Shown piece after piece: positions 37,234-46,074 of a stretch of 46,074 bases of DNA (positions within the stretch are counted from its first letter, which is position 1; every line of letters starts with the position of its first letter). Made by a program: the position numbers and the translations under genes. Under the pieces are notes generated by a model, which had not been told where the DNA came from, ran no database searches, and worked only from the letters and a program-made list of their open reading frames with translations. The stretch is from a virus, in IMG/VR virus record IMGVR_UViG_3300025154_000158, positions 1 through 46,074 of that record; one strand, 5' to 3'.

Positions 37234-38177
37234 TGGGTTTCACAAAAGACAGAAAAACTGGTTTTTCTAATGAAGGATTCCGTATACGGCGTGTGAATCC
37301 AGATGGTACGTACCCTGCTGTAGACAATCATCTTGGTTTTACAGGTACGGTGGATGCATCAGCTCTCGGAGCTACCGATGTGCTTTCGTATCGTTGGGAT
37401 GGTGTTGGTGCATTCGCTGACATTGTGTGCAACCTTACTGCTGTCGGTGCTGACCCGACTGCGGCGACTCCGCTTGAGATTGCAACGGCGCTGAATCTGA
37501 TTGCAGGCTTTTCGGCTCAGTTCATCGCTTCTGTAGATTCTACTACGAGTCGGTTGCTGATTGAAAACGCCGTGGCTGTGACGGGCAAGACGTATCTTGA
37601 ACTGAAAGGCGATATTGCTATTGGCCTCGGTTTTGGTGCGAGTGGCGATGCATCTGCAATGGGCACTCAGTTTGTGGAGTGCTATGATGACTCTGCGGCT
37701 ATCGCTTTGCCTAAGAACTGGAAAGACGGCGAAGAGATTGAGCAGGAGTCCGGCAGTGGTAACATCGACTCGATGCTGATTGACGGAGTGCTGAAAGGCG
37801 TGAATCCTTCAATCGCTCTCACCGATGAGATGTACGAGCTGAAGCAGATGCTCATGGGTGGCTTATGGGATGACACTCTTACTGAGTACACTCCCCCGAC
37901 ATCGGAACTCGTGGTCGCACCGCTATGTGCCGCTGAGATTTTCGTTGCCAAATACGGGAAGGGCTCTCAGCACCGTGGCGACATGACTGGCTACAAGATG
38001 TACAAGATTCCACGCATGACTGGACACGAGACCGACCTTTCTCACGAAGTCAAGGGTTGGGCGGCTTACCAGTTTGAATGCATGGCCTCTGAGTACATGG
38101 AAGGAACCGTGCGTAAGCCTGGCTATACTGAGAAAGAGCTGACCATTGCACAAGCGACTACTCTCGGTATTGTATAA
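37233..38177 (+). CDS. Major tail tube protein
   Basis: A 314-residue protein rich in Ala, Gly, Thr and beta strands, with a GFTGTVDASALGATDVLSY region and a C-terminal stretch typical of tube subunits. It is followed by a strong terminator and by the chaperone and tape measure genes, the standard order of siphoviruses. No sheath gene follows, so the tail is non-contractile. AAGGAGG precedes the ATG. Confidence 0.75.
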   Translation: MGFTKDRKTGFSNEGFRIRRVNPDGTYPAVDNHLGFTGTVDASALGATDVLSYRWDGVGAFADIVCNLTAVGADPTAATPLEIATALNLIAGFSAQFIASVDSTTSRLLIENAVAVTGKTYLELKGDIAIGLGFGASGDASAMGTQFVECYDDSAAIALPKNWKDGEEIEQESGSGNIDSMLIDGVLKGVNPSIALTDEMYELKQMLMGGLWDDTLTEYTPPTSELVVAPLCAAEIFVAKYGKGSQHRGDMTGYKMYKIPRMTGHETDLSHEVKGWAAYQFECMASEYMEGTVRKPGYTEKELTIAQATTLGIV

Positions 38178-38195
38178 TCTAGCGAACGTAACACT

Positions 38196-38227
38196 AGGGG
38201 TGGTCATTGAACAGGCCACCCCTTTTT
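38196..38227 (+). terminator. Rho-independent terminator after the tail tube gene
   Basis: AGGGGTGG (38196-38203) and CCACCCCT (38216-38223) form an 8-bp stem with a 12-nt loop followed by a T-run (38223-38227). Read-through would set a lower level of the tape measure and distal tail genes than of the tube. Confidence 0.85.
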
Positions 38228-38241
38228 AAAAAGGAAAGGGT

Positions 38242-38943
38242 ATGGACGTACATGGCAAGGACGGACTACAGGTTATAAAAGAGAATACAGAAGTGCCGAT
38301 TCTTCTTCCTTGGAATGGGGAATTTGGTGTTTTCATTATACGCATGTTGAACGCCACTCAGCTTAGAGCCTGTGGCGACTTCACGACACTGGAACTTGAT
38401 ACTGAAGAGGACGATACAAAAGCTCCTGACTTTGAAGCGATAAAGAGCTTGAAGAACATGCAGGAGAAGATGTTCACGCTTGCTCTTGTGAAGCCTACAT
38501 TCAATGAGATGTGTGATATTCTTGAAGTGTCGGCTACCATGCAACGATTTCGTGGGACACTCAAGCATGCACGAGAGCAGATACGTCTCGTTGAGGATGT
38601 TGAGGAAGCTCACAAATATGAGGAAGAGATAGACTTTTACGAGAATGCTCTTGGATTCCTTCTTCCAGACGATTTTTCTGCCGCACTCACGGCTCTCTTG
38701 TTGCAGAAGGATAACACGGACATACGTAAGGTCACGAAGGAGATGCTCTTCGAGGCCGCAATTATGGCAGAGAAAGGCCATGACAATCCATCAGACCATA
38801 TAAGCGGTGTGTTCACGGACTTCCAACATGAGGACATCAACAAATATGCGTGGATTGAGCTTGCCAAGTACAAGGAAATGCAGGATACCGACAAGAGCGC
38901 AAATGGTCGTGTGTGGGTACGTGGTAAGAAAAGGAGAAAATAA
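38242..38943 (+). CDS. Tail assembly chaperone
   Basis: A 233-residue, mainly helical and acidic protein immediately before the tape measure gene, with a basic C-terminus (VRGKKRRK). Position and size match gpG-type chaperones that coat the tape measure. No overlapping second frame extends it, so the usual programmed frameshift to a GT product is not evident. AAAAAGGAAAGG precedes the ATG; the stop TAA overlaps the tape measure ATG by one base. Confidence 0.7.
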   Translation: MDVHGKDGLQVIKENTEVPILLPWNGEFGVFIIRMLNATQLRACGDFTTLELDTEEDDTKAPDFEAIKSLKNMQEKMFTLALVKPTFNEMCDILEVSATMQRFRGTLKHAREQIRLVEDVEEAHKYEEEIDFYENALGFLLPDDFSAALTALLLQKDNTDIRKVTKEMLFEAAIMAEKGHDNPSDHISGVFTDFQHEDINKYAWIELAKYKEMQDTDKSANGRVWVRGKKRRK

Positions 38944-41900
38944 TGCCTGATGCTGGTGTAATCAATAGCTCTATACGTATAGATATATTCAAGCTACAAT
39001 CAGACTGGATGAAAGTGAACACTGCATTTAAGTTGGGCAGTGCGCAAGCGTCTAAGGCTGTTGAAACATTGTCATTGGATGTTGATTCTCTTTTGAAACG
39101 GCAGGGAAAGACACTTCTCAAGCTGTCATCCATGTTTCCGAAGCTTCGTGCACAGTACATAGCTCTCGCAAAGTCTGCCAAAGACCCTGAAGAACGCAAG
39201 GCTTATGAGGACAAGATTGCTGTCATTGAAGCTTTGATGCTGAAAGTGGAGAAGTATGCTGACCGTTCCAAGAAGATTGCAGAGACAAAGAAGCGCAAAG
39301 AGAAGGAAGAAGCGGCACTTGCAAAAGAGACTGCTGATGCGGTAGTCCTTGCAGAACAGCAAAAGCAAGCCGCTATGAAGAACAGCATTGGCGTGAAGGT
39401 GCTCACCATCGTGAAGTCCTTGTTGTACTACAAGGTCATCATGACAGCGATGCGTGCCATTGGGCGAGCGGTGCGTGAAGCGGCTACCGCAACGGTTGAT
39501 TACGAACAGCAGCTTGCCAATACCCAATCAGTGGCGCAGGGCACATCAAAAGACTTGCGTGCTCTTGATGCGGCAGCTCGGCGTGCTGGTGAGACGACAC
39601 GTTTCACTGCTCGTGAGTCTGCCGAAGCACTATACTTCATGGCCTCCGCTGGATATTCGGCTACCGAGTCCATACAGGCTCTTGACGGTACGCTTGCCAT
39701 GGCACAGGCCACTGGTCAGTCGTTGCAGAGCACATCGGAAGTACTTGCTGTCACAATCGCTCAGTTTGGCTTGGAAGCCTCCGAGTCTATGCGCGTGGCG
39801 AACGCCATGACAGCAGGTATCACGAGTTCGCAAGCAACCATGGATAAGTATAAGACCTCGTTGTACCAAGTCGGCCCTGTTGCGGCTGGAACTGGTCGTA
39901 GCTTGGAGGAAGTGCTTGGTATCTTGAACGTCATGTACGATTCAGGTATGCAAGCATCACGTGCTGGTCGTGCAATGCGCAATGCCATGGCAGAGCTGTC
40001 CAATGAATCAAGTGCGACCGTGAAGAAGCTCACTGCAATGGGTATTGCGTTTGAGGATATCGATGTAACTCAGAACTCTCTCGTTGATGTGTTTGGCACA
40101 TTGAACGATGCTGGATTGTCAACTGGTCAGATTATGAAGGCTTTTGGCAAAGTAATCGGGCCTCAGATGCAGGTCATCATCCGGTCTTCGCGTGAGGAGC
40201 TTGAACGCTATACCAAAGAAGTCACCAACACAAACAAGGCTGTTCTTGCGGCGCACATACAGAACGACACTCTTCAGGGCGACCAGTATCGCTTGAAGTC
40301 TGCATGGGAAGCTTTGGCAATCTCTATCGGAAACAACCTCATTCCAGCATTCAGGTCTGTCATCCAATCGATGTTTGAGGGCATACGTGCCGTGAACATT
40401 TGGGTGAAGAGGCTCAGTGGTGTGCATAGCATTGCTGATGACTTCTCACGCACCATGAACACTTTGAAGGAGCGGCAGGATGAGTACAGTCGTTTGACAA
40501 GTTTGTTGAATGACAAGACCATTGCGCTCACTGCAAGTGAACGAAAACTGTATGAACAGAGGCTTCGACAAGCGGCTCTAGACATATCGGCTTCATTGCG
40601 TGAATTGTCAAATGATTATGAGGACGTTATTCAGAAGCAAGCAAATCTTGAGCGAGCGAATGCACTGGCAGAGAGCTTTCAAAAGCAACAGGAAGAATAT
40701 GAAAAGCTTGTAACATTATATCAATCATATGATTTCAGCACTATGGAAGCAAAGCGTGCTAGTGCAATCAAAAAAGCTCTTTTTTCGAGCTATCAGAATT
40801 TGACATCAAGTCAGCAGAAGATACGTGCTGAGTATAATATCATGCTAGGATTGGTTGATGAATCAACAAGAGAAACACTCACAAAGTTGTTTAAAGGTGT
40901 TGCACGTATTCCTGTTGAAGTTGATAAGAGCAATGCGAAAATAGGTGCTGTTCTTGCACAGCCCTTTGGTGATGCAGATGCTTTCATACAAGCTATGTCT
41001 GACCCAAACTATTACAAGGGTATCACAGCGACCATGGGCTACGCTGTGCAGTCATTCGCAAATGCAACTGAAGTAGCATTCATTGATACTGGCCTCGCCG
41101 TTGCCGCCGCTTCAAATGACATCGACAATGCATTGAAGGCATTTGCACAGACCACAGAAGAGACTGTATTTCAAGTCGCCAAGCTGTATGCGGCTGAACA
41201 AATTACTGAGAAACACATGATGTCATTGAATCCAGTGCTCAGAGAGCGCATCAAGAATCAGGCAGAACTCTTGAAGCTTGAGAAGAAGACTGCTGATGAC
41301 ACTGTGGAGTATGAGGCTATCGAGGCAATGCGTGAACAGCTAGACTTATCAAGTAAAGTCAATGAAGCTACTGTAGAGCTCAACAAGACAATGCTTGATA
41401 ATGCCATTGACATGCTCACGTCCAGCTCAAATATTGAGACAGCGAGCGCGGGATTTGATGAGCTCCGTGCATCGGTAATCGCAGAGACAGAAGCTCTTCG
41501 TGCACAGGCACAGGCACAGTATGATGCGAACGAGGCTGTTGTTGAGGAAGCTGAAAACGTAGGCCCTGCTACTCTAGCCGCATTGAGACTAATCAACACA
41601 CGTCAGCTTGAAAATGAAATGCTGAAAGCAAGTCTGTTTGAGACTCAGAAGCTCATGAAGGTTGAGCGTGAACGGCTCGCCGCACTTGGATTGCTTGAAA
41701 GTGCAGAGCTAGATAGGCTCACCACGCTTGAGAACTCATACAAGACCTCTCAGTCAGTGTTCCAGAAGTACTATGAAGAGCTTGCCAACGCGGAATTGAA
41801 GGAACGTGAGGAAGCGGTGAAGACCGCATATGACAAGGCTCAGAGTCTTGATGCTATCGGCAAGGCGTACCAGATGGAGCTCAATCTGCTTGTTGCAAAG

Positions 41901-43292
41901 AACGCGGCGAAGATGGATGAGCTCAAGACTTCTGCCGAGAAGGAAGCGACCGCACAGCAGGAGGCTCTTGCTGAATGGGAACGTGAGGCTAAGGTTGCCT
42001 ATGACCAAGATGTGCTGAATCTGAAGGAAGCCAATATAGCCAAGAAGAATGACTCCATAACTCGTGAAGCACAGCGTATATCTGAGGCTGAGTCTCTACG
42101 TACGGAAGAGCTTGCCTCATTGGCTATCGACTATGCAAAGAACGCTATCACGCTTAAAAAGTACGAGGCTGATAAGATTCAGACAAACAAGGATGCTGAT
42201 GCTGAGATATCATTGGCACATGAAGAAGGTACCATAGAGCGTGAGGCTATTGATGCTGACTCGAAGACACAGCTTGTAAAAGCTGAAGAGGAGCATACTG
42301 CAAGGGTCATTGCAGAGCATGCAAAGCTGAACAATCTGCTTATCTATCTTGGCATAACACTTAATGATGCACAGAAAGCGCAGTTCGCTGAGTACCTCAA
42401 ATGGATTGAGGAAGCTGGCGTTAAGCAGAAGACTGCCGCAGAGAAGCTTGCCGATGCGATATTCGAGGATACCAAGAAGCTCGTCACCACAATCACAGGC
42501 ATGGTTGGGGACATTGATGCAATCATGGACTCTGCACTTGAACGCCAGCTTGACCGCATGGACAGGGCACTGAAAGCTCTTACAGACTATTATGACGAGC
42601 AGGAAATTCTTGCAAAGGAAACGGCTGGCGTTGAGGAAGACACTGAGCGTGAGAAGCTTGAGAAGAACCTTATGGAGGCGCAGAAATCAGCAGATGGCGA
42701 GGCAATCATAGAGGCCGAGAAAGAGCTCAAACGTTTTGACATCAAGCAGGATTTTGATGCGAAACGGAAGAAGGCTGATGAGGATGCGGCATGGGCAAAG
42801 GCACAGCTTGAATACAAGTACGCCATGATATCATGGGGCTTGAATGCGGCGCGTGTCGCGTCCGAAGCGGCTCTTGCTATCATTACGGCAATACGTGCGG
42901 CGGCTAGTGCACCTTTGTTAAAGGGGTGGATGATTGGAGCTACAGCGGTAGCGGCTGGTACGCAGGTCGCCGCACATGTTGCTTCAAAGCCGAGTGCTCC
43001 CGTAAAGGCTGACTACTTCGGAACCGGTGGTATGATACATGGAACATCAGAGGGTACTATGGTTGTAGCTGGTGAGCGCAACAGGACTGAGGCCATATTC
43101 AATCCAGAGCAGATGGCAAATCTTTTGCTTGCGATTGGAAATGGTAAGATGTCTGGAACGTCAGAGCCCATGCAGGTGACGTTTATCATGCAGGCTCCTG
43201 ATGGGCGTGAGACTGCTCGTGAGACAGTAGGACTGATTAACAAAGGCCAATTCTTAATTGACCCGAAAAAAGGTGTAAGGAAGGTGTCGTAA
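38943..43292 (+). CDS. Tail tape measure protein
   Basis: A 1449-residue protein. Residues about 180-450 hold the TP901-type tape measure core (ARRAGETTRFTARESAEALY, then MASAGYSATESIQALDGTL and ASRAGRAMRNAMAELS). Long coiled coils follow (about 500-1300), then hydrophobic Ala-rich helices near 1320-1350 (IITAIRAAASAP, GATAVAAGTQVAAH), then a GTGGMIHGTSEGTMVVAGE segment. At about 0.15 nm per residue the tail would be roughly 200 nm. It sets tail length and may help DNA entry at the inner membrane. GGAG precedes the ATG. Confidence 0.93.
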   Translation: MPDAGVINSSIRIDIFKLQSDWMKVNTAFKLGSAQASKAVETLSLDVDSLLKRQGKTLLKLSSMFPKLRAQYIALAKSAKDPEERKAYEDKIAVIEALMLKVEKYADRSKKIAETKKRKEKEEAALAKETADAVVLAEQQKQAAMKNSIGVKVLTIVKSLLYYKVIMTAMRAIGRAVREAATATVDYEQQLANTQSVAQGTSKDLRALDAAARRAGETTRFTARESAEALYFMASAGYSATESIQALDGTLAMAQATGQSLQSTSEVLAVTIAQFGLEASESMRVANAMTAGITSSQATMDKYKTSLYQVGPVAAGTGRSLEEVLGILNVMYDSGMQASRAGRAMRNAMAELSNESSATVKKLTAMGIAFEDIDVTQNSLVDVFGTLNDAGLSTGQIMKAFGKVIGPQMQVIIRSSREELERYTKEVTNTNKAVLAAHIQNDTLQGDQYRLKSAWEALAISIGNNLIPAFRSVIQSMFEGIRAVNIWVKRLSGVHSIADDFSRTMNTLKERQDEYSRLTSLLNDKTIALTASERKLYEQRLRQAALDISASLRELSNDYEDVIQKQANLERANALAESFQKQQEEYEKLVTLYQSYDFSTMEAKRASAIKKALFSSYQNLTSSQQKIRAEYNIMLGLVDESTRETLTKLFKGVARIPVEVDKSNAKIGAVLAQPFGDADAFIQAMSDPNYYKGITATMGYAVQSFANATEVAFIDTGLAVAAASNDIDNALKAFAQTTEETVFQVAKLYAAEQITEKHMMSLNPVLRERIKNQAELLKLEKKTADDTVEYEAIEAMREQLDLSSKVNEATVELNKTMLDNAIDMLTSSSNIETASAGFDELRASVIAETEALRAQAQAQYDANEAVVEEAENVGPATLAALRLINTRQLENEMLKASLFETQKLMKVERERLAALGLLESAELDRLTTLENSYKTSQSVFQKYYEELANAELKEREEAVKTAYDKAQSLDAIGKAYQMELNLLVAKNAAKMDELKTSAEKEATAQQEALAEWEREAKVAYDQDVLNLKEANIAKKNDSITREAQRISEAESLRTEELASLAIDYAKNAITLKKYEADKIQTNKDADAEISLAHEEGTIEREAIDADSKTQLVKAEEEHTARVIAEHAKLNNLLIYLGITLNDAQKAQFAEYLKWIEEAGVKQKTAAEKLADAIFEDTKKLVTTITGMVGDIDAIMDSALERQLDRMDRALKALTDYYDEQEILAKETAGVEEDTEREKLEKNLMEAQKSADGEAIIEAEKELKRFDIKQDFDAKRKKADEDAAWAKAQLEYKYAMISWGLNAARVASEAALAIITAIRAAASAPLLKGWMIGATAVAAGTQVAAHVASKPSAPVKADYFGTGGMIHGTSEGTMVVAGERNRTEAIFNPEQMANLLLAIGNGKMSGTSEPMQVTFIMQAPDGRETARETVGLINKGQFLIDPKKGVRKVS

Positions 43293-44023
43293 TGAGAGTA
43301 CTGTATAACAACGTGGCGATTGAGGCGGCTATAACAGCAACATCCGAGAACGTGAACTTTCCCTTGGGCAATCTGTTTGTTCCAGCCCTGTCCACGCCGT
43401 ACAGGTCTCTGGCGACCCCTGTAGACCTTTATCTAACCTTTGATGTGGAAGAGGCGATAAATTGCATTTCATTGGCTGGACACAACTTGACAACACTCAG
43501 ATACAGGGTGTATGATATAGGTGACAATATTGTTGAGGATGTCAGCTTAATCGAGGTCGAACCAACGGCGATGATATATCTATCACAATCAACAGCGAAG
43601 AAGATACGTCTCACGATGAACTCCGATGAGACCTACATTTCGATTGGTGCTTTGTTCACTGGCATGTATTATCAAATGCCTTATCCAGTTGCCTACTATG
43701 ACGAGACGATTGAGATGACCAACGAACGCTTTGAAACGGCGTTCGGTCAGGTCTTCGGAAGTGATGGAGAGTTTTTACAGACATATTCGCCTGAATTTGT
43801 CAACATAACCATGGCACAGTTCAACGCAATCAAAACGATGCTTGAAGCTGTGCGTAATTTTGTACCTCTGTTTGTTGATATGACGGAGGATGCTCATGAA
43901 TACAAGGCTCCTCTGTACTGCACGGTGAGCCTCGATTCAATCCCGAACTCCCGCTATTCAAGAGCGAATAGGATTGATGGTCAGAAGCGCACGATTTCAT
44001 TGAAAATCAGGGAGGCCAAGTAA
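43292..44023 (+). CDS. Distal tail protein
   Basis: A 243-residue beta-rich protein right after the tape measure. The first 110 residues (NCISLAGHNLTTLRYRVY, KKIRLTMNSDETYISIG) look like a galactose-binding/F5-8-type jelly roll; the rest resembles a distal tail ring. It overlaps both neighbours by one base. Likely part of the tail tip complex; exact role not readable. Confidence 0.65.
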   Translation: MRVLYNNVAIEAAITATSENVNFPLGNLFVPALSTPYRSLATPVDLYLTFDVEEAINCISLAGHNLTTLRYRVYDIGDNIVEDVSLIEVEPTAMIYLSQSTAKKIRLTMNSDETYISIGALFTGMYYQMPYPVAYYDETIEMTNERFETAFGQVFGSDGEFLQTYSPEFVNITMAQFNAIKTMLEAVRNFVPLFVDMTEDAHEYKAPLYCTVSLDSIPNSRYSRANRIDGQKRTISLKIREAK

Positions 44024-44958
44024 TGGCTATAACGAAACTTATAAGTCCAAACACGTCAGTCCCTGTTGTAGAGGGTGATTGGGCTCTTGCAATGGCACAG
44101 ATGACAGCACTCAAGACAGTAATGAGTGGAAATCAGATGGTGCTTACGCAGTGGACGAACACTTCTACGCTATCCAAGCTTGCCAACGGTGCATATATAC
44201 ATCATCTTGGCGCGATATATGTGGTTGACACTGAGGACTTCGCCATAACAGTTCCAGCGGCTGATGGTACGTATTATATACGTATTGTCGATGATGGTGC
44301 TGATTCATTGGATGTCGATTTTGTCACGGACATATCGGGTTACAACTGGAATCCATCGTACAACGGCATGTATCATAATGATGGATACCAAGTCCTTCCA
44401 TATCAGATTGCTGTGTCAGGTACTGTCACAGTGTTCACCAAGCGCAAGATTCTGAATTTCCATCGGAGCACAGGATTCTTGACCGTGGACTATCTTGGAA
44501 ATATCATCACTGCCACGATACTTGGCGGTGCTGTGGTGTGTAGTACAATTGACACTGGCTTTGGCGCAGTAGAAGTTGGTCAGAATTTGCGCACGACTGA
44601 TAATGTAGAGTTTAATCTTATACGCTCCACGTTTAACAAACTTTCACCTTTGTTCATGCAAGGAAACATAGGCTCATCCACACAGGACTATTTCGCTGAT
44701 GCAGTCAAGACACATGTTCTAGCTCTGAATGCTACTGAGTCATACTGGGACGATGTGTATTTAGCTTGCTGTGGTGGTTTTTACACCACTGCAAATGCAT
44801 TTGTACTAGTTGTGGCCATTAAAATACATTGTACTGCTGGCTCTATATCTTCTGTAGATATGTATGGGGCTAGCATGACTGGTGTAATTACAACGCTTAC
44901 AGCAACTCTTGGCTCTAGCACTGCTTTTGCAAATCAATACATGATTCACATACTGTAG
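44023..44958 (+). CDS. Tail tip / receptor-binding candidate protein
   Basis: A 311-residue beta-rich protein with many Thr, Ser, Gly and Ala and aromatic clusters (YNWNPSYNGMYHNDGYQ). The last third (about 190-305) has the light, repetitive composition of fibre-like proteins. Position after the distal tail gene fits a host-contact protein, but no chaperone or peptidase motif is seen. Confidence 0.55.
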   Translation: MAITKLISPNTSVPVVEGDWALAMAQMTALKTVMSGNQMVLTQWTNTSTLSKLANGAYIHHLGAIYVVDTEDFAITVPAADGTYYIRIVDDGADSLDVDFVTDISGYNWNPSYNGMYHNDGYQVLPYQIAVSGTVTVFTKRKILNFHRSTGFLTVDYLGNIITATILGGAVVCSTIDTGFGAVEVGQNLRTTDNVEFNLIRSTFNKLSPLFMQGNIGSSTQDYFADAVKTHVLALNATESYWDDVYLACCGGFYTTANAFVLVVAIKIHCTAGSISSVDMYGASMTGVITTLTATLGSSTAFANQYMIHIL

Positions 44959-44966
44959 GGATATAA

Positions 44967-46074
44967 ATGTTAATATTCGAGTACACACGCCGCATGGACT
45001 TACAGCCGACAGACCTCATCAACCATGCCCCTCTCATTTGGAGATGGACGAATCCTGCATTGGTTGTGGCTGACTTCTATAGTGTGACTTTTGGTGCATT
45101 GCTCGATGTGTCACCTGCGAACCGCTATATCTTCGTGGACGCCAAGGTCGGTACGAGATTCCTTGCGAACGTGTATACATACTCTGACCTGCTCCTTGTT
45201 CCGTACAGTTTCTATTGGGACAGGACGAATCAGATTGGCTATTTCCATTTTCCCTATGACGTGCATCCATTCACCTTTCCAAGCATGTCGCTCTCACGTG
45301 TGTACGGTGCAACGGACGAAGAAGCAATTGTGTTCGATGGCATTTTGTATCCGACCATACTGCTCAGCAAGCCTGTCATACGGCGAGAGGTCGAGCCTGT
45401 CGTGTACCAGAAGCTTGCCACACAGAGCCTCAGCGTGCAGTTGCGCAACGACATGGTGTACACCATAGACTCTGTGACACATAAGCCGATTCTCAGCTAC
45501 AGGTTTGATGACCTGTCAGATATCACAGGGCAGACAACATACTGGAAGTACGGTGCTGATGGTTGCACATATGAACAGCTTAAAGTATTGCACAAGGGAA
45601 TCATTGTTGATTATGACCTGAAACCAAATGATGTCACGTTCGAGTGCGATGACAAGCGCACCATGCAGGATGCAGAATGGCCTACATATACCTATCAGAA
45701 TGCTGGATATGACGAGACAGACGTAGAGGAAGGAAAGTTCACGGAGCCTATTCCTGACGGATATGGCCCTCATGTCAACATGCCATGTGTCTGTGTGAAC
45801 AGGACAAAATGCGTTCTGGAGTTTGACGAAGATGACATTATTGTCAATATGCCGGAAAGCAGGACTCCATATGATTTGCTTACATGGTCGAACAGTGGCT
45901 TCAGTACTTTTATCAAAGCCAATGTCACGATTTCAGGATTCCCTTACTTCTTCGCGCAGAAGGCCGCCGCAACTGAGAATACTGGAAATATCGTGAAATC
46001 ATTCCGTGCCACAAAACCTACTCAGAAATTCAGTGGATACATCATGCGTGGAACGCAGGGTGGAGTCACACGGC
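44967..46074 (+). CDS. Large tail protein, 3' truncated by the window edge
   Basis: The frame from ATG 44967 stays open for 369 codons to the end of the window. The product is beta-rich with many Tyr, Pro, Asp and Val, starts MLIFEYTRRMDLQPTDLINH and shows no enzyme motif so far. A large protein following the distal tail gene in siphoviruses is often the tail hub or baseplate protein, which is my working call. The spacer has GGGAT before the ATG, a weak ribosome site. Confidence 0.65.
   Translation, partial: MLIFEYTRRMDLQPTDLINHAPLIWRWTNPALVVADFYSVTFGALLDVSPANRYIFVDAKVGTRFLANVYTYSDLLLVPYSFYWDRTNQIGYFHFPYDVHPFTFPSMSLSRVYGATDEEAIVFDGILYPTILLSKPVIRREVEPVVYQKLATQSLSVQLRNDMVYTIDSVTHKPILSYRFDDLSDITGQTTYWKYGADGCTYEQLKVLHKGIIVDYDLKPNDVTFECDDKRTMQDAEWPTYTYQNAGYDETDVEEGKFTEPIPDGYGPHVNMPCVCVNRTKCVLEFDEDDIIVNMPESRTPYDLLTWSNSGFSTFIKANVTISGFPYFFAQKAAATENTGNIVKSFRATKPTQKFSGYIMRGTQGGVTR

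Noticed and set aside
38242-38950. Programmed frameshift in the tail assembly chaperone
   Set aside because: No overlapping extended second frame exists before the tape measure start, so a G/GT arrangement is not supported.
1-46074. Temperate prophage
   Set aside because: No integrase, excisionase, repressor/Cro pair or att-like repeat was seen; part of the genome may lie outside the window, so this is not final.

Overview
The window is most of the genome of a tailed double-stranded DNA phage of siphovirus type. Supporting signs are a complete head-tail morphogenesis run, a 1449-residue tape measure protein, a tail tube protein without a contractile sheath, and a self-contained replication block. 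The lysis block carries spanin-like proteins, which suggests a host with two membranes. The signal-peptide style of one of them recalls spirochaetes, but that is only an impression. No integrase, excisionase or repressor/Cro pair is visible, so a virulent lifestyle is likely but not proven.

Layout: positions 3-1232 (+) hold the end of an unknown gene, two small membrane proteins (holin candidates) and an unusual pair of coiled-coil membrane genes that overlap out of frame, closed by a bidirectional terminator at 1237-1262. Positions 1247-27205 (-) form a long, tightly packed early/middle region. It contains a VRR-type nuclease, a Csx16-like protein (candidate type III CRISPR antagonist), family A DNA polymerase, MazG-like and dATP/dGTP diphosphohydrolases, UvrD-like and SNF2-like helicases, an archaeo-eukaryotic-type primase, a Cas4/RecB-like nuclease, a possible ssDNA-binding protein, ThyX, and many small unknown or zinc-binding proteins. 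Two tRNA-like elements with abnormal middle regions sit inside it. Positions 27206-28020 are the divergent control region. Positions 28021-46074 (+) are the late region: terminase, portal, protease/scaffold, decoration, major capsid, connectors, tail tube, chaperone, tape measure and distal tail proteins. The last gene runs off the end.

Because all + genes would be contiguous if the ends were joined (tail to lysis) and all - genes form one block, the map looks like a circularised or permuted genome with one divergent promoter region near 27.5-28.0 kb and one convergent terminator near 1.25 kb. The tail genes between the two ends may be missing from this window.

Control signals are good matches to host sigma-70 promoters (TTGACW-N17-TANNNT) at 12.36, 23.77 and 27.53 kb (-) and 27.98 kb (+). 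Two further promoters share TTGTAR-N17-TATAAS plus a conserved downstream leader (4.5 kb - and 27.8 kb +), suggesting co-regulation of the replication and late operons. Two gene-free stretches (23.69-24.75 and 27.21-28.02 kb) carry iteron-like TGTGACA repeats, a 30-bp direct repeat and AT-rich DNA and are the best origin candidates. The most notable items are the Csx16-like gene, the duplicated promoter-leader element, the overlapping lysis genes, the tRNA-like elements and a two-codon minigene behind a near-perfect promoter.
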